Positions 16,749 to 26,050 of a stretch of DNA of 64,000 bases are shown here, piece after piece. A model generated the notes under the pieces. That model did no database searches. It had not been told where the DNA came from and was given only the letters and a program-made list of their open reading frames with translations. Source of the DNA: Solicola gregarius. Lineage in GTDB: Bacteria > Actinomycetota > Actinomycetes > Propionibacteriales > Nocardioidaceae. The stretch is taken from positions 186,001-250,000 of the forward strand of contig NZ_CP094970.1 in the NCBI RefSeq assembly GCF_025790165.1, given 5' to 3'. A program made the position numbers and the translations under genes. Positions within the stretch are counted from its first letter, which is position 1. The number at the start of each line of letters is the position of its first letter.

Positions 16749-17484
16749 CACTGCCCGGCTCGACCGCCGGGAGGTTCTCCTTGATGGTGCGCCATGCCGT
16801 CTCGGCGACCTGCTGCTCGGCCTCCTTCTTCGACCGGCCGACGCCCTCGCCGAAGACGTCGTCGCCGACGCGCACCTTCGCGGTGAAGGTCTTGGCATGG
16901 TCGGGGCCGCTCTCGGCGATGAGGTACTCGGGCACACCCAGGTTGTTGTCGGCGGCGATCTCCTGCAGGCTCGTCTTCCAGTCGAGGCCGGCACCGAGGT
17001 TCGCGGCGACGTCGAGCAGCGGGTCGAACAGCCGGTGCACGACCTCCGCCGCGCGGTCGAACCCGAACTGCAGGTAGATGGCACCGAGCAGCGCCTCGAC
17101 GGTGTCGGACAGGATCGACGCCTTCTCGCGGCCGCCGGTGGTCACCTCACCGCGGCCGAGCCGGATGAACGCGCCGATGCCGACCGTGCGGGCGACGTCG
17201 GCGAGCGCCCGTGCATTGACGACAGCAGCGCGCAGCTTCGCGAGCCGGCCCTCGGAAAGGTCCGGATGCGCGTTGTACAGCGTGTCGGTGATGATGACGC
17301 CGAGCACCGCGTCGCCGAGGAACTCGAGGCGCTCGTTGTTGGGTACGCCGCCGTGCTCGTAGGCGTACGAACGGTGGGTCAGCGCATGCGACAACCGGTC
17401 GGGCTCGAGCTCGGGCACGCCGAGTGCCTCGGCGAGCTCGCGGGTGTCTTCGAGGTGGCCCGGTGCGACGTCGCCTTCGGTCAC
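16741..17484 (-). CDS. rnc: Ribonuclease III
   Basis: 247 aa. The catalytic signature [14 protein letters not shown] is at about residues 48-61, the second acidic cluster is near [12 protein letters not shown], and a dsRNA-binding domain (about 160-235) has [14 protein letters not shown] and [14 protein letters not shown]. It cleaves double-stranded rRNA and mRNA precursors. The GTG overlaps the yceD stop (GTGA), and mutM overlaps its 3' end. In most actinobacteria rpmF separates yceD from rnc; here it does not. Confidence 0.96.
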   Translation of the reverse strand: MTEGDVAPGHLEDTRELAEALGVPELEPDRLSHALTHRSYAYEHGGVPNNERLEFLGDAVLGVIITDTLYNAHPDLSEGRLAKLRAAVVNARALADVARTVGIGAFIRLGRGEVTTGGREKASILSDTVEALLGAIYLQFGFDRAAEVVHRLFDPLLDVAANLGAGLDWKTSLQEIAADNNLGVPEYLIAESGPDHAKTFTAKVRVGDDVFGEGVGRSKKEAEQQVAETAWRTIKENLPAVEPGSDA

Positions 17485-18062
17485 GATGACTCCTTCTGCT
17501 CGGATGACTCGTCCTGCACCGCACCAGAGTCTCCGACGTCGAGGTCACGCAGCGCCGCCCAGCGGGGGTCGACCGGCTCTTCGTGACCATGATCCGGGTC
17601 GTCGGCGAGTCGGAACCCGCACTGCGGGCACAGGCCGGGGCAGTCGGGGGTGCACAAGGGGTTGTGCGGCAGCGACAGCACGATGGCGTCGCGTACGGCA
17701 GGCTCGAGGTCGAGCAGCTCGCCGTCCATCCGGCTCGTCTGCTCGTCTTCATCGGGGTCTGCGTCGTCGTACAGGTAGAGCTCTTGTACGTCGACGGTCA
17801 ACGTGTCGGTGACGTCGGTCAGGCAGCGGACGCACTCACCCACCAGGTCGACGCTCGCGGTGCCCGTGACGAGCACGCCCTCCATGACCGACTCGAGACG
17901 CAGCGCCAGCGCGATCGGGTCTCCCTCGGGTACGCGCAGCATGTCGACGCCGATATCGGCGGGAGCGGGTACGTCGAGCGCGACCTCACGCTCGGTGCCG
18001 GGTCGGCGGCCGAGTTCGTGGGTGTCGAGCACCAGTGGTGCTCGGTGGTCGAGGGTCGGCAA
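17481..18062 (-). CDS. YceD/DUF177 family protein
   Basis: 193 aa. The DUF177 core (about 25-150) includes [26 protein letters not shown] and the paired-cysteine segment [19 protein letters not shown] near 135-150, with an acidic C-terminal tail. In plants and bacteria the family is tied to 23S rRNA accumulation, and its gene usually precedes rpmF. Here it is joined directly to rnc by a GTGA overlap. The ATG at 18062 is the only reasonable start. Confidence 0.88.
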   Translation of the reverse strand: MPTLDHRAPLVLDTHELGRRPGTEREVALDVPAPADIGVDMLRVPEGDPIALALRLESVMEGVLVTGTASVDLVGECVRCLTDVTDTLTVDVQELYLYDDADPDEDEQTSRMDGELLDLEPAVRDAIVLSLPHNPLCTPDCPGLCPQCGFRLADDPDHGHEEPVDPRWAALRDLDVGDSGAVQDESSEQKESS

Positions 18063-18155
18063 ATCTCACATCCGGGTTCGGGATCAGCGGCCGAATCGGT
18101 TCCGGCCACCGTCAAGGTTACCGAGCGGGCCCGACACGGCGCAGGTCACGCGCCC

Positions 18156-18635
18156 TCAGCGGCCGGCGAGCCGGTCCTGAAGGGCCCTCAGGACGCTCGG
18201 CGGGACAAGGTCCGATACGTCGCCACCGTGCTTCGCGACCTCCTTGACGAGGCTGGAGGCGAGGAAGGAGTAGTCGGGGCTCGTCGGCACGAACACGGTG
18301 TCGACGTCAGCGAGGCTGCCGTTCATCTGCGCCATCTGCAGCTCGTAGTCGAAGTCGGTGACGGCGCGCAGACCCTTGACGATCGCATGGATGTCATGAT
18401 CGGAGCAGTAGCCGACGAGCAGGCCCGTGAAGGAGTCGACCCGCACGTTGCCGTAGTCGGCGACCACCGTCTCGAGCATCGCGAGCCGCTCCTCGACGGT
18501 GAACAGGCCGCGCTTGTTCTCGTTGGCGCCGACGAGTACGACGACCTCGTCGAAGAGCTTCGCCGCGCGCGAGATGATGTCCAGGTGCCCGTTCGTCACC
18601 GGGTCGAACGATCCGGGACATACCGCCTTACGCAT
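18156..18635 (-). CDS. coaD: Phosphopantetheine adenylyltransferase
   Basis: 159 aa, exact family size. The nucleotidyl-transferase motif GSFDPVTNGHLDII (HxGH-type) is at 8-21, and KGLRAVTDFDYELQMAQMN and TSPDYSFLASSLVKEV complete the site. It makes dephospho-CoA from 4'-phosphopantetheine and ATP. The ATG at 18635 follows GAGAGGGCG. It lies 44 nt after rsmD on the same strand, a conserved actinobacterial pair. Confidence 0.96.
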   Translation of the reverse strand: MRKAVCPGSFDPVTNGHLDIISRAAKLFDEVVVLVGANENKRGLFTVEERLAMLETVVADYGNVRVDSFTGLLVGYCSDHDIHAIVKGLRAVTDFDYELQMAQMNGSLADVDTVFVPTSPDYSFLASSLVKEVAKHGGDVSDLVPPSVLRALQDRLAGR

Positions 18636-18679
18636 AGTCGCCCTCTCTCGTCCGGCCTCTGGCTCGTGGTGGCTCCGTG

Positions 18680-19237
18680 TCAGGCACCGAGACCGTACCA
18701 AAGCGTCGTCGACCCGTACTTCTTCGAGCGCATCGACTCGACGCCCTCCGGCCAGGCGGGCTCGCGCGAGCGTGCCCCCCGCTCGACGACGACGACCGCG
18801 TCCGGCGCGAAGAGCCCTCCGTCGGCGAGGGCGGTCAGCAGCGCCGCGAGCGACTCGTCGGCGTAGTCGTACGGCGGGTCGAGGAACACCACGTCGTACG
18901 CAGGGGCGAGCCGGGCGATCGCCGACGCGGCCGCTGCCGAGGTGACGTCGGCCCCGGAGAACCCGAGGGTCTCGACGTTGCGGCGGATCACGCCCGCGGT
19001 ACGCCGGTCCGACTCGACGAACGTCGCATGCGCGGCTCCGCGGGAGAGCGCCTCGAGACCGTTCGCACCGGAGCCCGCGAACAGGTCGAGGAACCGCACG
19101 TCGTCCCAGCCACCGAGCTGCGACTCCAGCGACGAGAACAGCGCCTCGCGTACGCGGTCGGTGGTCGGCCGGGTCGCGTCGCCGGGTGGTGTCGCGATGC
19201 GGCGACCACCCGCCGTACCCGCGATGATGCGGGTCAT
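18680..19237 (-). CDS. rsmD: 16S rRNA (guanine966-N2)-methyltransferase RsmD
   Basis: 185 aa. RIIAGTAGGRRI and TRPTTDRVREALFSSL at the N-terminus are diagnostic. SAM motif FLDLFAGSGANGLEALSRG and the catalytic motif VVFLDPPYDY are present. It methylates G966 of 16S rRNA in assembling 30S subunits. The ATG overlaps the recG stop (ATGA). Confidence 0.95.
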   Translation of the reverse strand: MTRIIAGTAGGRRIATPPGDATRPTTDRVREALFSSLESQLGGWDDVRFLDLFAGSGANGLEALSRGAAHATFVESDRRTAGVIRRNVETLGFSGADVTSAAAASAIARLAPAYDVVFLDPPYDYADESLAALLTALADGGLFAPDAVVVVERGARSREPAWPEGVESMRSKKYGSTTLWYGLGA

Positions 19238-21411
19238 GACCGCTCCAGGTAGTCGGCGCGCTCCGTACGCTCCAGCTCGAGTACCGCGGCGAGCAGCCCG
19301 GGCTCGCCGGCGAGGTCGGGGTCGTCGCTGACCGTCTCCCAGGCATCGGCTCTCGCCTGCTCGATGACGTCCTCGTGGCGTACGACGGACAGGAAGCGGA
19401 ACCCCGAGCGGCCGCCGGACTGGCGGAACCCGAGCACGTCACCCTCGCGGCGCAGCTCGACGTCGAGCCGCGCGAGCTCGAACCCGTCGGTCGTCGAGGC
19501 GACCGCGTCGAGACGCTCGCGCGAAGGGCCGTCCGGATCGGCCGCGGTCACGAGCAGGCACAATCCGGGTGCGTCGCCGCGGCCGACGCGCCCCCGCAGC
19601 TGGTGCAGCTGCGACACCCCGAACCGGTCGGCGTCCATCACGACCATGACCGAGGCGTTCGGCACGTCCACGCCGACCTCGATCACCGTGGTGGACACCA
19701 CCACGTCGATGTCGCCCTCGGAGAACCGCTGCATCGTGGTGTCCTTCTCGTCGGCCGGCATCCGACCGTGCAGCACCGCCACGCGGAGTCCGGAGAGCGG
19801 CCCGCTCGACAGCTCGTCGTAGAGCGCGAGCACCGATACGGGCGGCGGTCGCTCCTGCGACTCGTCCGCATCCGCGTCGAACTCCGGCTCGGCGGTAGGT
19901 TCGTCCGCTACGCCACCGTCGGTGTCACCGATGCGGGAGCACACGACGTACGCCTGGCGCCCGCGTTCGACCTCCTCCCGGACGCGCTGCCACGCGCGTA
20001 CGAGCCACTCGGGCTTGTCGCGCGCCGGGACGACGTTGGTCTGGATCGGCTGCCGGCCCGCGGGCAGCTCGCGCAGGGTGGATGTCTCGAGGTCACCGAA
20101 GCTGGTCATCGCGACCGTGCGCGGGATCGGCGTCGCCGTCATCACGAGTACGTGCGGCTTCGCCGCCGCCTTCTCCGCAAGCGTCGCGCGCTGCTCGACA
20201 CCGAACCGGTGCTGCTCGTCGATCACCACCAGCCCGAGGTCGGCGAACTGAACGGGATCCTCGAGCAGCGCGTGCGTACCGATCACGATGCCCGCCTCAC
20301 CGGACGCCGCGTCGAGCAGCGACTCCTTGCGCGCCTTCGCACCCATCGAGCCGGTGAGGAGCCGTACGCGGGTGGCGTCGGGTTCGCCGCCGAGCATCCC
20401 GCCGGCGGCCAACGGGCCGAGCATCGCGGTGATCGAGCGTTGATGCTGCTGCGCGAGCACCTCGGTCGGGGCCAGCATCACCGCCTGGCCCCCGGAGTCG
20501 ACGACCTGCAGCATCGCGAGCAGCGCGACGATCGTCTTGCCCGACCCGACCTCACCCTGCAGCAGGCGGTGCATCGGGATCGTGCCGGCCAGCTCGTCAC
20601 CGAGCTGGGCCACGAGCTCGCGCTGCCCGGTGGTCAGCTCGAACGGCAGCCGCTTCTCGAACCGTGCGCGTAGTCCGTCGTCGGCCTGCGGCCGCGAGAC
20701 CGCGGACTCGTGCGCCGTCGCGTACCTGCGCCGGGCGAGCACGGTCTGCGTCACGAACGCCTCCTCGTACCGGAGACGGCGCTTGGCCTGTTCGAGCTGG
20801 GGCCGCTCGTCCGGCCGGTGGACGCCCTCGAGCGCCGCCCGGAACTCGACGAAGCTGTGGCGCTCGCGTACGTCTGCGGGGATCGGATCGGGCAGCTCAC
20901 CGAGGTCGTCGAGGACGTGCTCGACGGCATTCGCGATCTTCCACGACGGGAGCTTGTTGGCGGCCGGGTAGATCGGGATCAGCGACCGCGTCAGGCGGGA
21001 GGCGGTCGCGTCGTCGTCGAGGAGCTCCATCTCCGGATGCAGGAGCTGGAGTCGGCCGCGAAACGAGTCGACCTTGCCGGCGAACAGACCGTGGACGCCC
21101 TCGTGCACCCGCTTCAACACCCATCGCTGGTTGAAGAACGTGAGTAGGAGGCGGCCGGTGCCGTCGGTGATGACGACCTCGGTGCGCGTGCGTCGGTTGC
21201 CGTACGAGTAGTTCTTCGCGCTCACGACCCGGGCCATCACGGTGACCTGCTCGCCCTCGCGCAGCTCCGACAGGTCGGTGAGCGAGCCCCGGTCGAGATA
21301 CCGCCGCGGGTAGTGCCGGATCAGGTCGCCCACGGTATGCAGGTCGAGCTTCGCCGTGAGCTGCTTCGTACCCACCGCCCGGTCGAGCTTGCTCTCGAGG
21401 TCCATGGTCAC
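19234..21411 (-). CDS. recG: ATP-dependent DNA helicase RecG
   Basis: 725 aa. The N-terminal wedge/OB domain (about 40-150, LIRHYPRRYLDRGS, VVSAKNYSYGNRRTRTEV) is followed by the SF2 motor: Walker A LLQGEVGSGKT, DEQH box VVIDEQHRFGVEQR, and C-terminal motifs IEVGVDVPNASVMVV and QLHQLRGRVGRG. It remodels stalled forks and branched DNA. The GTG overlaps the upstream DhaL-type gene's stop (GTGA); an ATG two codons later is an alternative. An insert at about 500-525 is rich in Asp/Glu. Confidence 0.95.
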   Translation of the reverse strand: MTMDLESKLDRAVGTKQLTAKLDLHTVGDLIRHYPRRYLDRGSLTDLSELREGEQVTVMARVVSAKNYSYGNRRTRTEVVITDGTGRLLLTFFNQRWVLKRVHEGVHGLFAGKVDSFRGRLQLLHPEMELLDDDATASRLTRSLIPIYPAANKLPSWKIANAVEHVLDDLGELPDPIPADVRERHSFVEFRAALEGVHRPDERPQLEQAKRRLRYEEAFVTQTVLARRRYATAHESAVSRPQADDGLRARFEKRLPFELTTGQRELVAQLGDELAGTIPMHRLLQGEVGSGKTIVALLAMLQVVDSGGQAVMLAPTEVLAQQHQRSITAMLGPLAAGGMLGGEPDATRVRLLTGSMGAKARKESLLDAASGEAGIVIGTHALLEDPVQFADLGLVVIDEQHRFGVEQRATLAEKAAAKPHVLVMTATPIPRTVAMTSFGDLETSTLRELPAGRQPIQTNVVPARDKPEWLVRAWQRVREEVERGRQAYVVCSRIGDTDGGVADEPTAEPEFDADADESQERPPPVSVLALYDELSSGPLSGLRVAVLHGRMPADEKDTTMQRFSEGDIDVVVSTTVIEVGVDVPNASVMVVMDADRFGVSQLHQLRGRVGRGDAPGLCLLVTAADPDGPSRERLDAVASTTDGFELARLDVELRREGDVLGFRQSGGRSGFRFLSVVRHEDVIEQARADAWETVSDDPDLAGEPGLLAAVLELERTERADYLERS

Positions 21412-23004
21412 TCCACCGCCAGCAACAGCGGGTAGCGATCCTGGCCGCCGTCGTAGACGACCGCGTCGACGTCCGGGCGTACGTCGTGCAGGCGCTCGCG
21501 CAGGGCGTCGACGACCGCGTCGTCGCAGCCGTCACCGCGTACGACGGTCACGAGCTCGGTGCTCCCCGTCCACAGCCGGTCGACGACGTCGTACGCGACC
21601 CGCGCCGGATCGTCACCGACGATCGCGAACTCGCCCTCGATGACGCCGAGCACGTCTCCGGGCTCGCACGCTCCCGCCATCGTCATGCCGTGCTCGCGGG
21701 CGATCGTGACGGCACCGTGGTGGGTGTGGCCGGCGGCGGTGGTCATGGCGACGACGTCGTCGTCGAAACCGCGGCCGGGCTCGTGCACGGAGAGCGCCGA
21801 CAGCCCCTGCACCTGCGTATGCGTGGGAATCACCGCGACCCGAAGGCCGGCGTCACGCGCCTGGATCGCGGCCGCCTCGCAGACCGGCACGTACGGCCCG
21901 TGGTTCGGCAGCACGATCACCTCGGCCGCGTCGCTCGCCGTCATCTCACGGAGGACGTCGGCGGCCACCAGCCGCTGACCGAGGCTGAACTTCGAGCACG
22001 TGCCCGCCCGCGCCGGCGGAGAGTCGGGCGAGCCCCGGACCGGCGGCGGCGAACACGACCGCTCGGCCGGAGGTCGACCGGCCGTCGTGCGAGCGCCGGG
22101 CGGCCGCGTCGGCGAAGTGGGTGACCTCGATCCGATGCGGTCGACCGGCGGCGATGCCCGCCTCGATGGCCGCGCCGACGTCGTCGACGTGCACGTGGAC
22201 GTTCCACAACCGCTCGCCGCCGACGACGACCAGCGAGTCGCCCAACGGCGCGAGCGCCGAACGCAGGTCGGGAATCGCCGCATCGGGCGCGTCGAGCAGG
22301 TACATCACCTCATAGCCCGGGCCGCCCGTCTCGGCGGACGTGTCGAGCGCGGGTGTCGGGATGTCGTGTGTTCCGAGTACGCCGGTGGGCGTGCCGTTCC
22401 AGCGGCCGGTCACCACCTGCTCGGTCGCGTCGAGGATCACCACGAGGGCGCGACCGCCCGCATCGACGACTCCGGCGTCGCGGAGCCGGGCGAGCTGCTC
22501 GGGGGTGTGCGTGAGGGCGTCGCGCGCGGCGGCGGCCGCGGCGGTCAGCACCTCGGCGACACTCCCGCCGGAGTCGGCGCGTTCGCGAGCGCGCGTTGCG
22601 GCACGGTGCGCGACCGTGAGCATGGTGCCCTCAACGGGCGTGCCGACCGCGTCGTACGCCGCGCTGCTCGCGTGCACGAGCCCGCCGGCGAGCTCGTGCG
22701 GCCCGATCGGCCCCGCCAGGTCGCGCGCCACCGCACGTACGAACTGCGCCATGATCACGCCGGAGTTGCCGCGTGCGCCGAGCAGTGCCCCGTCGACGAA
22801 GGCGGTGACCATCGCCTCGACCTCGTGCTCGCTCGCCGAGGCGGACGCGGCTGCCTCGAACGTGAGGTAGACATTGGTGCCGGTGTCGCTGTCGGGCACC
22901 GGGAAGACGTTCAACGCGTCGATCTCGGCCCGCGCGGCACCCAGCGCATCGACGCACGCGCGCGCCCAGCGCGCAAATCCGTCTGCGGTGAGCGTCCCGG
23001 TCAT
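21408..23004 (-). pseudogene. DhaL/DAK-phosphatase family protein (YloV-like), frameshifted
   Basis: The N-terminal DhaL domain is intact from the ATG at 23004, with [19 protein letters not shown] (metal-binding Asp residues) and LGARGNSGVIMAQF. The reading frame shifts at CTCGAAGTTC (21987-21996, minus strand). The first frame runs on to nonsense, while the family C-terminus (LGQRLVAADVLREM, AAEVIVLPNHGPYVP, HTHHGAVTIAREHGM) continues in another frame to 21408. One extra base explains it: without it the text reads LEFSLGQRL. In Gram-positives this family serves as a fatty-acid kinase FakA-like protein and precedes recG, as here. It is either a real pseudogene or a sequencing error. Confidence 0.85.
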
Positions 23005-23155
23005 GACCACGAACACTAGCCACCCCGGCCGACGAGGTGCCGATTGGCGTGCCGTTGGGGGTATCGGATATCCTGTTCCGGTTGCTCGCATGATCACCTG
23101 TTCGGTGCCCGCTGAGCGACGTCCGAGTCTGTTTCGATCAACCTGGGAGTGTGCG

Positions 23156-23341
23156 GTGGCTGCGGTCTGCGACATCTGTGCCAAGGGACCTGGCTTCGGC
23201 AACAACGTGTCCCACTCGCATCGGCGTACGCGCCGTCGGTTCAACCCCAACATCCAGCGGGTGCGGGCGACCGTCAACGGCACGCCGAAGCGCCTCAACG
23301 TGTGCACCTCCTGCCTGAAGGCCGGCAAGGTCACCCGCTGA
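23156..23341 (+). CDS. rpmB: Ribosomal protein bL28
   Basis: 61 aa. The GTG start follows GGGAG. It has the zinc-type CxxC pairs (CDICAKGPG near the N-terminus, CTSCLKAG near the C-terminus), so it is a C+ paralogue, used when zinc is sufficient. It is divergent from the DhaL-type gene, the usual actinobacterial position. Confidence 0.96.
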   Translation: MAAVCDICAKGPGFGNNVSHSHRRTRRRFNPNIQRVRATVNGTPKRLNVCTSCLKAGKVTR

Positions 23342-23363
23342 CCCCAGCGGCGCGCACTACCAC

Positions 23364-24323
23364 CTACCGGAAGTGCTCATGGCCGGCGGCGGCCTCGTAC
23401 TCCTCGCCGTCGACGGTGACCCCCGACCCCTCGCGTACCTCCCCGATGGCTGTCCAGCCCTCGGGGAGTTCGGCGTCTGCGGGGAAGGTGGCGGCCAGGG
23501 GGTGGTCGTCTCCCCCGGTCAACATGAACGACCGTGGGTCGACCCCGATGGCCGCGCCCACCGATACGAGCGGCTCGGCCACCTCGAAGGCCTCGGAGGC
23601 GATGTCGATCGCGACACCGCTGCTCTCCGCCACGTGTCCCAGGTCGGCGATCAGCCCGTCGCTCACGTCGATCATGCTCGTTGCGCCGGCCGTGGCGGCC
23701 TGCGGTCCAGCGTCGTAGGGCGGCTCCGGACGCCGGTGTGCCTCGACGACCACGCGCGGCGAGCGGAATCCCCGCCCGAGTACCGCGAGCCCGGCCGCGG
23801 CCCAGCCGATACGGCCGCGAAGCCCGACGACCTCGCCGGGCGAAGCACCGTTGCGGCGTACGACCTGCTCGCCGGCACGCCCGATCACCGTGATGCACAC
23901 CATCACCTCGTCGGCCGCGGTCACGTCACCACCGACGATGTGGGCTCCGACGAGGGCTGCCTCGTCGGCGATCCCCTGCGACAGTTCGACCGCCCACTGC
24001 GACTCGAGGTCGCCCGGTGCCGCGAAGCCGATCGTCAGGGCGGTGGCGACACCGCCCATCGCCGCGATGTCGGCGAGGTTCGCCGCCGCGGCCCGGCGCC
24101 CGACGTCGTACGCGCTCGACCAGTCGAACCGGAAGTGCCGGCCGGAGACCAGGGTGTCCGTCGAGATCAGGATCGACCCGCCCGGCGTCGCAACCTGCGC
24201 CGCGTCGTCTCCTGGGCCGATCAGCACCTGCGGTGCGTCGGACCGGCCAGCCGTCACGGCGGCGATCAGTCCGAACTCGCCGAGGTCAGAGATGGTCGTC
24301 GCCGCTCCCGATGCAGAAGTCAT
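23364..24323 (-). CDS. thiL: Thiamine-monophosphate kinase
   Basis: 319 aa from the ATG at 24323. PurM-like fold with LIGPGDDAAQV (metal-binding Asp pair), SGRHFRFDWSSAYDVGRRAAAANLADIAAMGG, and C-terminal MIDVSDGLIADLGH and GGDDHPLAATFP. It phosphorylates thiamine monophosphate to the diphosphate cofactor. CAAGAT lies 6 nt before the ATG and no Shine-Dalgarno is seen, so the mRNA is probably leaderless. It is divergent from the Lrp-like gene and convergent with rpmB. Confidence 0.93.
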   Translation of the reverse strand: MTSASGAATTISDLGEFGLIAAVTAGRSDAPQVLIGPGDDAAQVATPGGSILISTDTLVSGRHFRFDWSSAYDVGRRAAAANLADIAAMGGVATALTIGFAAPGDLESQWAVELSQGIADEAALVGAHIVGGDVTAADEVMVCITVIGRAGEQVVRRNGASPGEVVGLRGRIGWAAAGLAVLGRGFRSPRVVVEAHRRPEPPYDAGPQAATAGATSMIDVSDGLIADLGHVAESSGVAIDIASEAFEVAEPLVSVGAAIGVDPRSFMLTGGDDHPLAATFPADAELPEGWTAIGEVREGSGVTVDGEEYEAAAGHEHFR

Positions 24324-24399
24324 GCGAGTATCTTGTCCCACCAACCACCGAACCGTCCGGTAGGGTGACGGGGCCAGTCGACGAGCGGAGGATCATCCC

Positions 24400-24636
24400 A
24401 TGGTGGTGCAGGCGTACATCCTGATCCAGACCGAGGTCGGTCGCGCAGCGGATGTCGCTGCCGCTATCGCCGGCGTCAAGGGGGTCACCCTTGCCGAAGA
24501 CGTCACCGGGCCCTACGACGTCATCGTGCGCGCGGAAGCGACCAACGTCGACGAGCTCGGCGCACTCGTCGTCGAGAACGTCCAGAATGTCGACGGGATC
24601 ACGCGTACGCTCACCTGTCCCGTGGTACACATCTGA
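24400..24636 (+). CDS. Stand-alone Lrp/AsnC ligand-binding (RAM) domain protein
   Basis: 78 aa, a single RAM domain without a helix-turn-helix (VVQAYILIQTEVGRAADVAAAI, GPYDVIVRAEATNVDELGALVVENVQNVDGI). Such proteins bind amino acids and form oligomers; their regulatory partners are unclear. GGAGG precedes the ATG. It is divergent from thiL, a conserved arrangement in actinobacteria, and ends at the hairpin 24710-24745. Confidence 0.9.
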   Translation: MVVQAYILIQTEVGRAADVAAAIAGVKGVTLAEDVTGPYDVIVRAEATNVDELGALVVENVQNVDGITRTLTCPVVHI

Positions 24637-24709
24637 CGGGCATCAGTTGACTCGTCCGCGCGACAAGCCCACCGCGTCGGCTCGGGTTTCACACTTAGCA
24701 CGGTGGAGT

Positions 24710-24745
24710 GTCACTCAGCACGGGGTGTGCCCCGTGCAAAGTGAC
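24710..24745. terminator. Bidirectional terminator-like hairpin
   Basis: The outer stem GTCACT/AGTGAC and the inner 8-bp stem GCACGGGG/CCCCGTGC are separated by a CA/AA internal loop, with loop TGTG. It lies between the convergent Lrp-like gene and ddl. A partly repeated CACTTAGCACGG/CACTCAGCACGG sequence overlaps its left side. Confidence 0.65.
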
Positions 24746-24873
24746 GGTTTGCCATGCCCGCCGAAAGGCCGCTGCCGCGTCGTCGCCGCGTCTCTTTACC
24801 AGCCGAAGCGCACCGCAAACCCGGCAGCGAACCCGAGCCGAAGCGGCCGGATGCCGCCCCCACAAACCGACGA

Positions 24874-25995
24874 TCAGCGCAACCCGGTGTCGCGTGCCAT
24901 CGCGAGGGCGATCAACCGCTCCACGAGCGCCGCGTAGTCGAGTCCGGATGCTGCCCACAGCTGGGGGAACATCGAGGTCGGTGTGAAGCCGGGCATCGTG
25001 TTGAGCTCGTTGATGACCAGCCGGCCGTCGGGCAGCCAGAAGAAGTCCACCCGGCTCAGGCCCTCGCAGCCGAGCGCCTCGAACGCCCGCACGGCGTGGC
25101 CCCGAATGCGTTGGGCGATGTCGTCGGGTACGTCGGCCGGGATGCGCAGCGTGGTGGACCCGTCGAGGTACTTCGCCTCGAAGTCGTAGAACGCGTGCCC
25201 CTGGTCAGCGGCGACGACGAGCTCGCCGGCCACGCTCGCCCGCGCCTGCCCGGTGAGATCCTCGAGGACCCCGCACTCGATCTCGCGGGCGCCCTCGGCG
25301 CCGGCCTCGACTATGACCTTCGGGTCGTACTCCTGCGCGAGTGCGACGGCGTCGGAGAGCGCCGCGGGCTCGCGGACGAGCGAGCCCCCGAAACTGGAGC
25401 CGGCACGAGCGGGCTTCACGAACACCGGATAGTGCAGCGACGCGATCGACTCGCGTACGGCATCCGGGTCGTCCTTCCACTCCCGCGGGCGGATCACGAC
25501 GTACGGCAGTTGCGGCAGCCCCTCGGCGGCGAACACCAGCTTCATGTACTGCTTGTCCATGCCGACCGCGCTGGCGAGCACTCCGGCGCCGACATAGCGG
25601 GTGCCCGCGATCTCGAGCAGTCCCTGCAGGGTGCCGTCCTCGCCCCACGGACCGTGCAGGAGCGGGAACACGACGTCGACCGAACCGATCGATGCCGGAG
25701 CCGACGCCGACTCGCGTACGACGACCTCGTTGCGGCGCGGATCGTTGCTGATCGCGATGTCCGGGCCGTCCTCGGTGAGCTCGGGCAGCCCGCCCTGCTC
25801 GAGAACCTTCGGCTCGCCCGGCTGGAGCACCCAGCGGCCCTCGCGGGTGATGCCGATGGGCACCACGTCGTAGCGGTCGGTGTCGATCGCACGCATCACC
25901 TCGCGCGCGGTCAGGCACGAGACACCGTGCTCGCTGGACTTGCCCCCGAAGACGACGGCGACACGTGGGCGGCGGGAGGTCGATTCGCTACTCAT
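24874..25995 (-). CDS. ddl: D-alanine--D-alanine ligase
   Basis: 373 aa from the ATG at 25995. The N-terminus RPRVAVVFGGKSSEHGVSCLTAREV is diagnostic. The ATP-grasp core has HGPWGEDGTLQGLLE, VFVKPARAGSSFG, EIECGVLED and the C-terminal metal site FFWLPDGRLVINELNTMPGFT. It makes D-Ala-D-Ala for peptidoglycan in the cytoplasm. It is 55 nt from the divergent PLP-enzyme gene. Confidence 0.95.
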   Translation of the reverse strand: MSSESTSRRPRVAVVFGGKSSEHGVSCLTAREVMRAIDTDRYDVVPIGITREGRWVLQPGEPKVLEQGGLPELTEDGPDIAISNDPRRNEVVVRESASAPASIGSVDVVFPLLHGPWGEDGTLQGLLEIAGTRYVGAGVLASAVGMDKQYMKLVFAAEGLPQLPYVVIRPREWKDDPDAVRESIASLHYPVFVKPARAGSSFGGSLVREPAALSDAVALAQEYDPKVIVEAGAEGAREIECGVLEDLTGQARASVAGELVVAADQGHAFYDFEAKYLDGSTTLRIPADVPDDIAQRIRGHAVRAFEALGCEGLSRVDFFWLPDGRLVINELNTMPGFTPTSMFPQLWAASGLDYAALVERLIALAMARDTGLR

Positions 25996-26050
25996 CCCGC
26001 CCGAGACTACCGCCCGTCCGTACACAGACGGCGCACGACACAATGTCGCC

